A stretch of 64,000 nucleotides of DNA from Gremmenia infestans (taxonomy: Eukaryota; Ascomycota; Leotiomycetes; Helotiales; Hamatocanthoscyphaceae): the NCBI GenBank assembly GCA_032629725.1, contig JAFEVB010000001.1:1302001-1366000 (forward strand). The letters are read 5' to 3'. Both the position numbers and the translations under genes were made by a program. The notes beneath the pieces are model-generated. The model ran no database searches, was not told where the DNA came from, and saw nothing but the letters and a program-made list of their open reading frames with translations. This document shows positions 36,439 to 47,197 of this stretch, one piece after another. Positions within the stretch are counted from its first letter, which is position 1. Every line of letters starts with the position of its first letter.

Positions 36439-37212
36439 GAGGATCATATCTGAGATAATTGCTTCTAGGAGTGTGAAATACTCCGAAATGGGCCTACTGA
36501 GCTCGGGCAGGCTCAGTGTTATGTATGAATGTATAGTCTAGATGGGATTCCCGCCTCGGAGTAAAGAGGCCTTCCTCGCTGTCACCAATTCTTCGAAGCT
36601 AGAGTTCATTTGGTGCCAAACAAATGATAATACAATACATACATGCAAGCACCTTCTTCCCAGTACTCCATCAAACATGCATGCATACCACACTCCGTAT
36701 CTATGCCGGAATCCTGCTGCTTGACCATCTATCACAACACCATGCGGTATAATACCGTATTCATACGAATTTCGTGCGATTATCAACTGCTCATCTCATC
36801 ATCATTGCTGCTTTGCATATTGTAATTACAGATAACTACCTTACACAACTCCCATCTAAAGCAATGCAATATACGCCAGTATTGTATTCTTGTGATGAAT
36901 ACGGTAATGTTACTCACATATCCAACCACCTACCTTATCCAAAATATGCAACGCGCGCCTTCCCTTTCCTTTCCATGCCATGCCATGCCATCCCAATATC
37001 CCATCCCAAAACGATACTGATACTGATACTCAGCCCTCAAAAGTGCCAGTTCCTTTTGAATCAAACCAAAAATGAAAACCAAACATAAAACCCACTCCCC
37101 ATCCATTTTCCAATCCAAACGCTTAAACCCCAGACCCCAAAACTCTTTTCGAAATCCTGCAGTCCAAAAGTAGACTAGGTACGTACGTACCGTGATACAC
37201 CAATACCGTACC
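36439..37212. other. Convergent 3' region between two regulators
   Basis: About 770 bp, AT-rich, with 3' UTRs. A 104-codon frame at 36774-37088 (+) is low-complexity and not supported. Confidence 0.5.
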
Positions 37213-39607
37213 TCAAACAGCCAAAAACTTAGCCGCCAGCTTCTCCACCGCATCTCCCTGACTATTACTCGCCTTCTTCAGCAAGCTCGCGCGCTCCCTC
37301 TCATACGCCTCCTTCTGCATCGCCCGTCGCTGCTGCAGCGGGTTAAGCGTATAAAGCGGCTGTCCCATTCCCAGATTCGCAGCTCCGTCACTATTATTAC
37401 TACTGTGAGAGATACCTGAACCCGGAGAAGCAAACTTAGCAGGGTTAAATGGCGACTGCGATTGCAATAGCGAGGTTGTGTTTTCGTCTGTTGGCGGATT
37501 CCCAGCGCTGGAGTTGGAGGGAGCGTAGGTGTAGACGCCGCGCGTTACGGCTGCGGCTAGCATTTCTGGCGTCGGCGCTGCGTGGCCCATGTTGTCGCGG
37601 CGGATGGTCATGGAGGGGAGGCGGAGCTGGAACTATGTTTCGTTGCAAGTAAGTAACTTAGCAGGGGTTAGGGTTAGGGTAATAATAAAAGAAGGACGGA
37701 ATGAGAAATAAGGGGGAGATGATTAAGACAGACGTACGCCACTGAGGACTTTCGCATGGCTCAAGCCTATAACTTCGCCGATGAAGACCAAACGGCCCTT
37801 GACCCACGCGCGCTGCAGATCCGTGATGGAATCTGTAGTGCTAATAGAGAAGAGCGGCCATATGGCGAAGAAGGCAGCGGCGCCGCTGGGGCTGAAGAAG
37901 TTCTTAGAGCAGGCAGCGCCGTTGGGTTGTTCGCCAGCTGGCGAGTCGCCTCCTCCGTGGCCGACGCGCCAGCCGAGGAAAAACGGTATCGATGCAATGG
38001 TTTCGGTGATCAGGTCGTGGCATAGTCGTGACTCGGTGCTGTACTCGGGAGCAGTGCGGTAATCTAGAGGCGAGCGGATCCATGCTGCACAACGGACGAT
38101 CGTGCCTGATATGTAGAGTCGTAATATACGTGTGTGGTTCCTGCCATAGCGAATTAGCATGGTATAAAGTCAAGTGCTTGAAGAGAGTCTCGGAGCTGTC
38201 TCGGAATATGGTATATGGGCTCCTGAAAATCTCCTAGCTCCATAGACGAGAGCAACTTTTTGGTATGAGAACAAGCTTACCACATAGTGGCTATCCGGAT
38301 ATCTTGGTATACATCAACCTTTCCGGGACAGATTTCCGCTTTGGTGATATCACCTCCTGGGATTTGGTCGACCCATGCTATGGTCTTCGGTTTCAGGTAT
38401 TCTGGCAACAGTGCTTCCCATTGCAGATACTGTTTTTCCATGATCCGAGCTCTGCGAATGAACTCAGTGGCTTTCTGGAAATATTCTAGGGTCCGGGGCC
38501 AGTCTGCAAGTGCTGCGTGGATTTCAGACCTTAACGTTGCTACTGCGATATTAAGCCTTACTATAAACTCCTCGCCTGGTGTGTCGGTACACCACCAGTC
38601 GGCTCCTCCTGCTGGCACTTTTGAGGCGGTCATGCAGTTGACGGTCTGGTTTTTTTCTTTTAGGGGATTGTTGAAATTGGGGTCATGTGAAACTTTACCA
38701 TTTGGTTTCTTACTACCCGAAACATACTTCGCCCAATTTTCGTTCGCAATTGCTTCTTACCCCGCATTCTGACGACTTGTACTGCGCCGTCGACATGCGA
38801 GTACCATGCCTGAGCACTGTTACTTTGCGCCAAAATCGTCTGGTATTATATCAGTATGTATTCAGCCGATCCACAGATCTACGAACCTCAAAAAAACCCA
38901 ACATTAGAATTGAAGCTAGAGTCTGGTCGGTTTTCTGCTGAGCAGGGTTCTGAAGTGCTAAGTTTGTAGCCTTCAGAGCCTTTGCATATTGTCCCATAGC
39001 TTTGGGCAGCAGCCCCCGTCCTCTTGAATTGGGCCTATTCGCCAGAGCCGCCATTGCAACGGCTTTGAAGGCAACTGACAGTGTAGAGTTCGGTCCCGCC
39101 GTTTTCATCAAAGGCTCGAGATAATCAAAATGTCCTGGCCCTGTCCCTGTCCCTCTATCTGAAAGGGGAATGATGAAATTAGTTACGAAGAAGCAGGGCG
39201 CTTGTTGTTCAATAGGAACCGAGAGTGCTTGTGATTTTGAAAGCATCATTGCCAGCCTTGAGGAGGTGTCCTGCATGTTGCTATCATCTCCAAAACTATT
39301 GGCAAGATCGGCTTTATTGTCGTCGAGGATACCCTGCCTCTGGGTGTGTAATGTTTTTCTGGCCCTTTTCTCCGTGGCTTGAGTCTCATTGCGAAAGACT
39401 AGATCGAATTCGTCTTTGTACCCAGGACATTGGCGCCTTGATTTTTGGCATTGTAAACATGTAGGTTTTGTTTCGTCGCACTATACAAGCAAGATCAGTA
39501 GATGAAGCAGAGGGCTGTTCGGAAAAGCCTCTCATCATGTCGCGTACCTTAATTCTTCTTGTCCTGCACATCTGACAGCCACGGGATGGCTTGCCGCAGT
39601 AGACCAT
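37213..39607 (-). CDS. Zn2Cys6 fungal transcription factor
   Basis: Nuclear DNA-binding regulator, target genes unknown. Six exons: 39607-39548, 39480-38887, 38839-38699, 38645-38281, 38140-37738, 37632-37213 (660 aa). The zinc cluster CQMCRTRRIK / CDETKPTCLQCQKSRRQC (C-x2-C-x6-C-x6-C-x2-C-x6-C) is split by intron 1 before the third Cys, the same position at which the neighbouring broken regulator shows an intron remnant. The second part lacks a named domain but includes LADWPRTLEYFQKATEFIRR and CAAWIRSPLDYRTAPEYS, typical of regulators with the DUF3468-like layout. The acceptor of intron 4 was set at 38141 because it alone keeps the frame into WNHTRILRLYISGTIVRC. No secondary-metabolite genes lie nearby to suggest a pathway. 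Confidence 0.88.
37664..37679 (+). repeat. Short TTAGGG-like repeat in intron
   Basis: About two and a half copies of GGGTTA lie in the last intron of the transcription factor gene (in its sense strand CCCTAA). The CTAAC words may simply serve as a splice branch point. Confidence 0.6.
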
Positions 39608-42056
39608 TGTCACAAGAGCACTTAAGCGCGCTAAGTACAAACTACCCGTATTTTGGCGAAAACCCCCAAAAAGCTGATTGAAGCTCAGTTGTTGATTGAT
39701 AGATTTTATGACATCGGCCGATGTTGTGATGTACCTGAACTGGACTTGAACCTAAGTACAGTAAAGTACCTATTGCTATTCAAACAGTTTCTATATCAAT
39801 CTCCGATTGCACTAATGAAACAATAGTAGCTATCATGGAAGCCAAGGTTTCGGCTGGGCTCGTCCTGGGTTCGTCCGGGTGATCGACCAATAGCGCGGAT
39901 CTTGATGGTGTAGAACTGCTGGTAAGACGTCTAATAGTGAAACGCTTGTCGTAGAGAGGGTAAACTCCGAGTGATAAGAAGAACCGGTAGAAAATTGGGA
40001 TGATGTACTTGGATCTGGGGACTAAGAAGCTTTATCGGGGGGGATTGCGGCTTGCTCTCTTCGATCTCTTGACCCCAGCGATATCCAATTGGTCCTGTCC
40101 CAGTCATTGGTCATCAAAGCCAGTACGACCCTTGCAACAGAGCTTGCAAGCTGCCGAAGGCATCAAAAACAGGGGTCCACGCGGATCTGCGAAGGCTCAA
40201 AGTGTTGCAGACTTTGGCAGTGAAATACGCTTGGACCCCTTTTTTGAATTGGATCTGCACGACCGCGTGCCGCAACATCGAGCCGGGATTTGGGGGTTTT
40301 ACCAAGTACTTCGTATGAATTCTGCAGAATTTTGTAGATTGTTTGTAGATTTGTAGATGGAGGTGCTTGTACTTGTAGGGTCCAGGCCAGGGTACCTTAC
40401 AGTACCGGTGGTGACGACTTGGCTGTTTCTAGACAAATCTCATCTCGAACCTGGATCTTACAGTAGTACTTACGGTAACCCTCGTAGATACGGAATGCGA
40501 AACCCAAACGGCCACTAGAAGAATAGTGTCAATGTGTCAAAGTGTCAAAAAGAAGGCCGCATCCTAGTGCTGCACCTTGCGAGCTTTTGCTTTCTTTTGT
40601 TCGGGACAAGGTAAGGTGTTGAGCTTCGTGCGTAAGCCACTAATTGTTCCTTAGTCTTGCCTATCACTACACTATCAAAACGCAGGGTTCCTTCGAGAAA
40701 GCGCCATTTCAGCTCAGCTCAGGGGTCCGCGGGTCCGCGGGCCCGGGAATCAGGGAATCAGAGCAAGCCCATCCCAGTGTGAGGGGCCCCTTCAAGGATT
40801 CATCTTCCATACGGAGGGGAGCCCGTATCTTTTGCGCCTCTCCTGCATTGGATAGGTCTAAGGAGTTGAGCGGGTGAGTAGCCTGCAGTAACCCTGTTTG
40901 GAAATCAAGGGTATACGCATCAAGTGGACATCAGTGGCCACAAGGAAGTTGGGGGGTGTCTGTCGGTAGCCGCCATGTCAGTTTCATCGGCTTGTCAGCT
41001 TGTCACAAGTTGTCAGCTTTTGATCTTGATGATCTAGCAGTGGTATGTATGGCTATGTTCCAGGCAACTCGTCTGCATTGTGTATTGGGAAATTTCCGAG
41101 GAGTTGTGGTTCGTTTATAGGTTTAGCGACCCACTTCAGCCACGGCATCTCATTGTAAGTAAGCCACTCTAATCGTCTGGTTGATGCTATGCCTCTCTAG
41201 ACCAACCAGACGATTAAAGAACATCTTTAATATTAGCGTTGGCATAAGAACCATGGCGGGGAATAGTGCTTCGCGAACAGAAATAAGAAACTGCACTTTC
41301 TGAAATGAATTAGCTCTAAATTGTGGTAGACCACTGGTGACTGGATCTCAGCAGTTAGCAGTTTCTACGGTACAGGATCCGTGGTGGATCTGAAATTTTG
41401 GACTCCGTATTCCAAGGTTAAATCGAAAAGCTTGAGATTGTATTTGTAGCATGATCCGGACCTCGATAGGTAAGTACTGTCCTTTGAGACTCTTTACGCT
41501 AAGGTACTTACCGGCCTTATATCATATGCATTGGAAAGGGGACTTCGTACAGGTATTGAATAGAGTACCTCCTGTACAACCATCCATCTAATCGAGACCA
41601 ATAGTCTGACATCTGCATAGGCGCCCCTGGAAAGGCAAGATCAAACGAGAATTAATGCATTTTAATACGAGTTTGATATTTGACACACCATTATTCGCCT
41701 TATTACCTCCAGCTATAACCTCTCATATGTCTAAATATGCAGGACGAAAATGAAACATCACACACAGCATAGTGGACCTACATCATGGAACTAATGAAGT
41801 TTTCTAAATCCTCTATACAGGTATGCAATAAGCCACGGCTTTTCCAACATAAATTTCGCGACGCACCTTCAAATGCTTCCCAACAGACCAACAGTACCCC
41901 GATCCAGGTCGTACTGTACATTGTACTAAAACTCGCCCCCTGAAACGCGCCTGCTCCTAAAGATACGCCATGCATCAATTTAAGCATACATGCAGATATA
42001 CATTACTCCATACTCATCGAATGTGTTCTCGCCAAAATTCAGAATGCATGCAGAAA
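39608..42056. other. Gene-free interval of 2.4 kb
   Basis: No supported gene on either strand; frames are short and unlike any family. Holds the promoter of the Zn2Cys6 gene, a perfect inverted repeat (41170-41226), and the 3' UTR of Msn5. Confidence 0.5.
41170..41226. repeat. Perfect 14-bp inverted repeat (hairpin)
   Basis: Left arm TAATCGTCTGGTTG at 41170-41183 and its exact reverse complement CAACCAGACGATTA at 41213-41226, separated by 29 bases. It could fold as a cruciform or RNA hairpin. No transposon-like ORF or target duplication is evident around it. Confidence 0.8.
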
Positions 42057-45000
42057 TCATGGCTCATCAAACATTCCCGCCACACCTTCTAGACTCGGGC
42101 TTGGCTGTCTGTTCTCTGGCGCTGTGGGCCGCTCTTTCATGAACTCTTGCTGCATCTTGCTACGTTCTTTACGAACCGTCGAGGCGGATTTGCTGATACG
42201 GCCTTGCTCGCTGATGCTTACCCCTTTCAAATCGCGCAGCAAATCGAGGACAAGGGCTCGTTGCTGGCGTTGCTGCACACCTTGGCGATTCACGTAATCG
42301 ATACACTTATCGACGGACTTTTCCTGGATACCTGGGAGGCTGAGCAATATTTGTTTTGGTGTGTTCGTGGCTGGGGAGTAGTAGATTAAGATAGCTGCTA
42401 TGACTTGCGCAAGATCCTTTTGCAAGTCGACGAAGTAGTGCTCGTTTAAGGAAGAGATGCAAGCCTTGAGGACTTCGGTGCTGATGAACTCGCGGATCGA
42501 GGAGGAGAGTGGGTTCTCGTTAGAAGCGGCTGCAAATTCTGGGATGATGGAACGGTAGACCCGCAGTACTACCCCGCAGCATCGGCCGTCGCGCATACGG
42601 ATTGCATGGGCCAGAAACAGGAGAAGAGGCTCAAGGATCGTGGAATTTGTAAGGCAAAACTTCCGCATTGATGGATAAGCTGAGGCGGGGTTGGCTTCAT
42701 TGACGTAAGTCGACGCATCTTTTGCGGTACCAACGGCAGCTTGAGGATCTGTAACATATAAGCAAATTTATAGATGGAAGTCAGTGGATATGCTTACTGG
42801 TACGGGCCGGATCGAGTAAGCTACCAATCATCATAACCGCTGCATGAGTTAGTTGACGAAGTATACTCTCTTCCTTCATCTCCTCGGTCAAATTATCGCT
42901 CTCAGTCTGGGCTAATTGCTTATGAGCAAGCTTCTCCCACTCGGTGCTGATTTTTGCATCCATCTGAGTAAAACAAGTGGCCAAAATTGGAGGGACGAAA
43001 TGATGGCGAACCTCCACAGGGCAGTCGTCAACTAACAGCCGGACTACGCTCAGTAGCGCAATGAGTTGATGCGATGACAGATTGTCGGCATCAGCGAAAA
43101 GGGCATGTGCAAGAGGTCCCGGAAGTTCGCTGAAGCCGTAGAAATCGACATCCAACCGGCTCATGCACCAAAGAATAGAGTAACAGGCCTCTCGAACTGT
43201 ACGGACAGATCCACGAATCGACGACGCAAAGCCTTCCATAGTTGACCTAGTACCAGTTACGCGAGCATAAAAGTCGTCTTTGGTTCCTTCCGAGATACCG
43301 GCTTGCCAAAAGCGATCAGTCAATATGCGGCCCACCATTCCTCTCATTTCAGTAGGGAGTCCCGCCCAGTTGGATGGATTGTGGAAAGAATGCGCATGGC
43401 TAAAATGTAAGTAAACGTTTGGAATCGTGAATTGAATGGGACAAACCTCAGGAATTTAAGCAGGTCAGGAAGAATGACGGGCAATGCATCGCGCCAAAGT
43501 GTACATGATACTTTATAAGCCGGCGAGTCTTTCTCAATTTTTTCCGTTGAACAGGCTAGGAAACTCTTCGTAGTCCTTAAGGGCAGTGCCTGCCGGAAAA
43601 TAACGTCAGTCAAGGGATGCGCAAGAAACTATTGTACTTGCCTTTAATCGTTCTTCAAGTTCTGCTTGCAGCGCTTGTCCTTCAGCATCAAGCTTGTATA
43701 ATCCCCATTCTTGAATTTCATGTACCCGCCGTGACACCAGATATTCGCGGACTTTACTGAGACCTAGAAGGTCGCAAAAACCGCCGAAAGATGAGAGCGC
43801 TTCGTCCATTTCGGGATTCTGCCATAATTGCTTAACAGGGCTGATGAAAGCGTGGAGCTTCTGTAGGCGAATGTCTGGATCAATGTTCGTAGCACGATGA
43901 ATGATGGTGAATAAGAATGTCTGATACGAGATTTGTTTTTTCGTATCAAGCCTGCCGGAAGCAATGATCTCGTTGACCTTGATCTCGAGGTGATCATAGA
44001 CATCTAAGAGATGATTCGGCATTTTGCTAGCTAAGCGCTGCAGTTCAGACGTGCAATCCGCCTGTAATTCCTTCACAGCTTCGTTGTACGAAGCATGCTC
44101 GGTGTTTTCAATAGGCTGGCTCATCAATATATGCTCAAGCACTTTGAGCATGAATCCAACTTTCTTATCAAGAGCAGTTGTAGAAAAAGCAACTGCCAGC
44201 ACCAGCACTCGTTTCCGAATGATTGGGTCCTGTATCGCTATGTTAGCCCGAGCATCCAAAACAACAACTTAAACAAACCTCAAAGTGCATTTCAAGTAGT
44301 CGCTCACACCATGCTTCAAGATAATTCTCAATAGCTACACGTTCTTGATCCTAGGAAAGGTTAATATAAAGCTAGTTAAGTAGAAGAGAGTTTGGTACGT
44401 CTTGTTGCAATTTTGAGCCATGCACTGACCGCCACTTCATGTATCCCTTCAAAGCTGCCTCGACAACAGTGAAATGCGCGTCTATCATCAAGACAGGCAT
44501 AGAATGCTTGGAGTAATTTTCGACTGATTAGACAATTAGCAGCAACGGGCACGTGCGGTGCGGCAAGTAGTCAAACCTGAAAATAGAGGACGGCCATCAT
44601 AGAGATGTTGTATGGAGTGATCAACCTGACTCAATATGTGATAAATAGCCTCAGATTGTTTTTGACGAACAATGGCCTCAATAATGGAGGTGCTATACCG
44701 TCTATAGTTCCCGAGGAAAGCGTGTCTCTCAGGCTGTGTGTCAATGTCTTCTAATAAAAAGACCAGAGATGCTTCCTCCGAGTCTTCTGGCAGGTGTTCG
44801 TACCGGATTAATCTTGAGCTGCAAAGTTCAAGGAGAGGTGCAATTAGTGGGGTGAGAGTGGGAGATTCGCCAAGGGTATTAGAACGCAATAATCGAGTCC
44901 AGGTAACGAGGATGGGTATCGAAACGACGAGGCTTTGGCTTTGGGCAATAGCAAGAAAAAGACTTAATAAATTAGGAAGATCACAGTCTTCTGGTATGGA

Positions 45001-46216
45001 TGAGAGCTTCTGTTCAATGAAACTTCCGAGATTAGACATCATCTATTGTCAAGTTAGCATATTGTACGGAGAAGGTATCAAGTCACTCGAACCTCAGAAA
45101 ACTTCTTAGAAAACAGGTATTTCTCATCATCGATATCCTGGCAGTCGACAATGGACCATTGGTATAGCTTGCGTAATAGATCGACTGTTTGGCTTGTGTA
45201 CATAGGGCATACGAGGGACAAGAACTCCTCATCCGAGAAAGGCATTCTGCAGTACAGGGCATGAAGTGCTTCAACAGAGGCCTGATAAAAATTAGTACCG
45301 GTTTGCAGGAATCGCGGATCTATAGATGATTTACCAACTGAACTGGCACGCTAGATGCAGCAAGACTTTTACACATATGCCCGACGCAAGAAGCACTTGC
45401 AATTGCTCGTGGGATCGCCCATGGCATGACAGATTTGTAAACTGCCAACGTCTTTACAGCACAGCTTTGATACTGCGGGTTATGAAAGAGGTCTGCGTCT
45501 AAGCACTGGTTGAGCAATTCGCCCATCCGCACAAGCCAGCCCTCTTCCCCATATCTAACTGATGTACCAATCTGGCGATGTGGAAATGCTTCAGCTAGAA
45601 CAATGGCAGGGGTGAAAACCTCAACGCAAGCTTTGCTTAAAGCTCCCTCACGCATAGCAGCGACCGTATCTTCCCCATTAAAAACCTCATCTGAGAGCGT
45701 TTCGAGGACGAAGAGGACAAATTCCTTGTGCACAACAGAGCCAGGTAAGTTCCAGAGCCGCACGAGAAGCTCATCCATATCAGTCCAGTCCGCAGCCCAG
45801 CTTCTCTTTGCAATATCCACCCATAACTGCGCAGTCTTGTTTCGCAGATACAATGGGTCCTCCGGTGAGATATTCTGCGAGAGTTGCAGAACCCATTCCC
45901 TCAACGTATTCGCCTGCTCCACCGAGTATTCCGCCCACTTGTGTCTGATCGCATGCTCGAGGAGGGAGAGGGCGTAGTGGCGGACGACAGGTTGCTGGCT
46001 TTTGTCGGATGCCAGGGTAAAGCCATGGTATGGTGCTTCATCGTTGGCTTTTAACTCTTCGAGGAATAAAGAGGCTTGCCGACGTGATTCATTGGAGGCA
46101 TTGCCATGTACAATATTGAGGGCTTCGTGGATTCGAGGTAGCAAGCTTGTGTTCCCGTTCAGCTGTACGCTGGTGTCCGCCCCAGTGGTACTATGCCCAT
46201 TCGTGGAGCCGTTCAT
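42057..46216 (-). CDS. msn5: Karyopherin Msn5 / exportin-5 family
   Basis: Importin-beta family nuclear transport receptor; Msn5 exports phosphorylated transcription factors in yeast, its animal counterpart is exportin-5. Nine exons: 46216-45335, 45281-45093, 45042-44577, 44523-44426, 44350-44279, 44229-43642, 43589-43447, 43399-42798, 42748-42057 (1243 aa, typical). The N-terminal region has the importin-beta fold (ASLFLEELKANDEAPYHGFT, LSLLEHAIRHKWAEYS); the middle has FTVVEAALKGYMKWR; the rest is HEAT-like helices. All exon phases agree. Intron 6 (43590-43641) uses a GC donor (AAG|GCAAGT), since no GT site keeps the frame into ALPLRTTKSFLACSTEK. The tail after residue 1190 is charged and probably disordered. 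Confidence 0.93.
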
Positions 46217-47197
46217 GATGCTGAATTTGGGCTACTATTGAGCACACAGGAAGGCTCCTCCGCAGACGCCAATATTGTTGACGGCCGTATTCAAAATAGT
46301 CATCCAGCTGTAGGTATGTAACCTAATTCGCAGGCGGGCGCCTGATCCTCAGATCGCTGAAGAACTCGGGAGAGTGCGAATAATCTAGAGGGCCTCTTCC
46401 ATGAGAGAACGACTGGAGTATTATGAAATAGTCCTCAAATAGCAAAGGCAATCTTTGTATGTTGTTCGTAGAAGAAGGTAGATTTCTCCCGTAAGAAGTT
46501 ATCTTTGTCTCAAGCTCAAGGCTGAAGTCGCGGAGCTTTTCGCGTGCAAGGCTAGCCAGTTGCATTCAAGAACAAGCCCGAGGCCCCCAGGTACGAGCTA
46601 GAAGGACTTTAAGAACAGCACACTACTGTAGCGGCATGCATGCGCTGCATAATTGAAGGGGAATCATATATGAGGCTTATTAGTCTAATAATGACTTCTA
46701 CAAAGTTCTATTTCGATCGTTATCTGAACTGTATGTTCAAATTCAAAGGTCCAATAAATTAGTAAGCAAATGCCCCTTTTCTGTAGCCTTACCGATCCAG
46801 GAGGGTGCAGGTGATAAGTGGGATAACCCTTACATGAAAGATGGATATATATATGTTGTAAAGGCGAGCGAGTTATAATCTTTGACTAATCTGGACTACG
46901 AGACGCAGGACTAGTTCTGTTAGAACGTCGCATACCTACGGTAGGTATGTGTTGAGGCTCTAGCTCGCTTTTAGCCTTTACTATTGCTCGACTTCTCTGA
47001 CATTGAACTCGGTTCGTATGCTTTGTAAATTAATATATCCATTCAAAGAAGCACTGTACAGCTAAGCTGTTTATAGACTCAAATGACAATAAGTCATCTA
47101 ATCCTGCAATGAACGTCATCCTAGCGGCCATAACAAAACCGCATTGCTCAATGCGCCAGTAGAATGCAAAGTCGTCGTCTCGTATCATGTCCATGTT
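46217..47197. other. Upstream region of Msn5 and 3' region of GH5 gene
   Basis: About 980 bp. An 80-codon ATG-initiated frame (46323-46565, -) lies 106 bp upstream of the Msn5 start; it matches nothing I recognise and may be part of the Msn5 leader or chance. The rest, 46600-47197, is AT-rich with no gene. Confidence 0.45.

Noticed and set aside
44461..44523. Alternative frame in Msn5 exon reading LLQAFYACLDDRR
   Set aside because: Frame not compatible with the conserved FTVVEAALKGYMKWR and flanking exons; coincidence.
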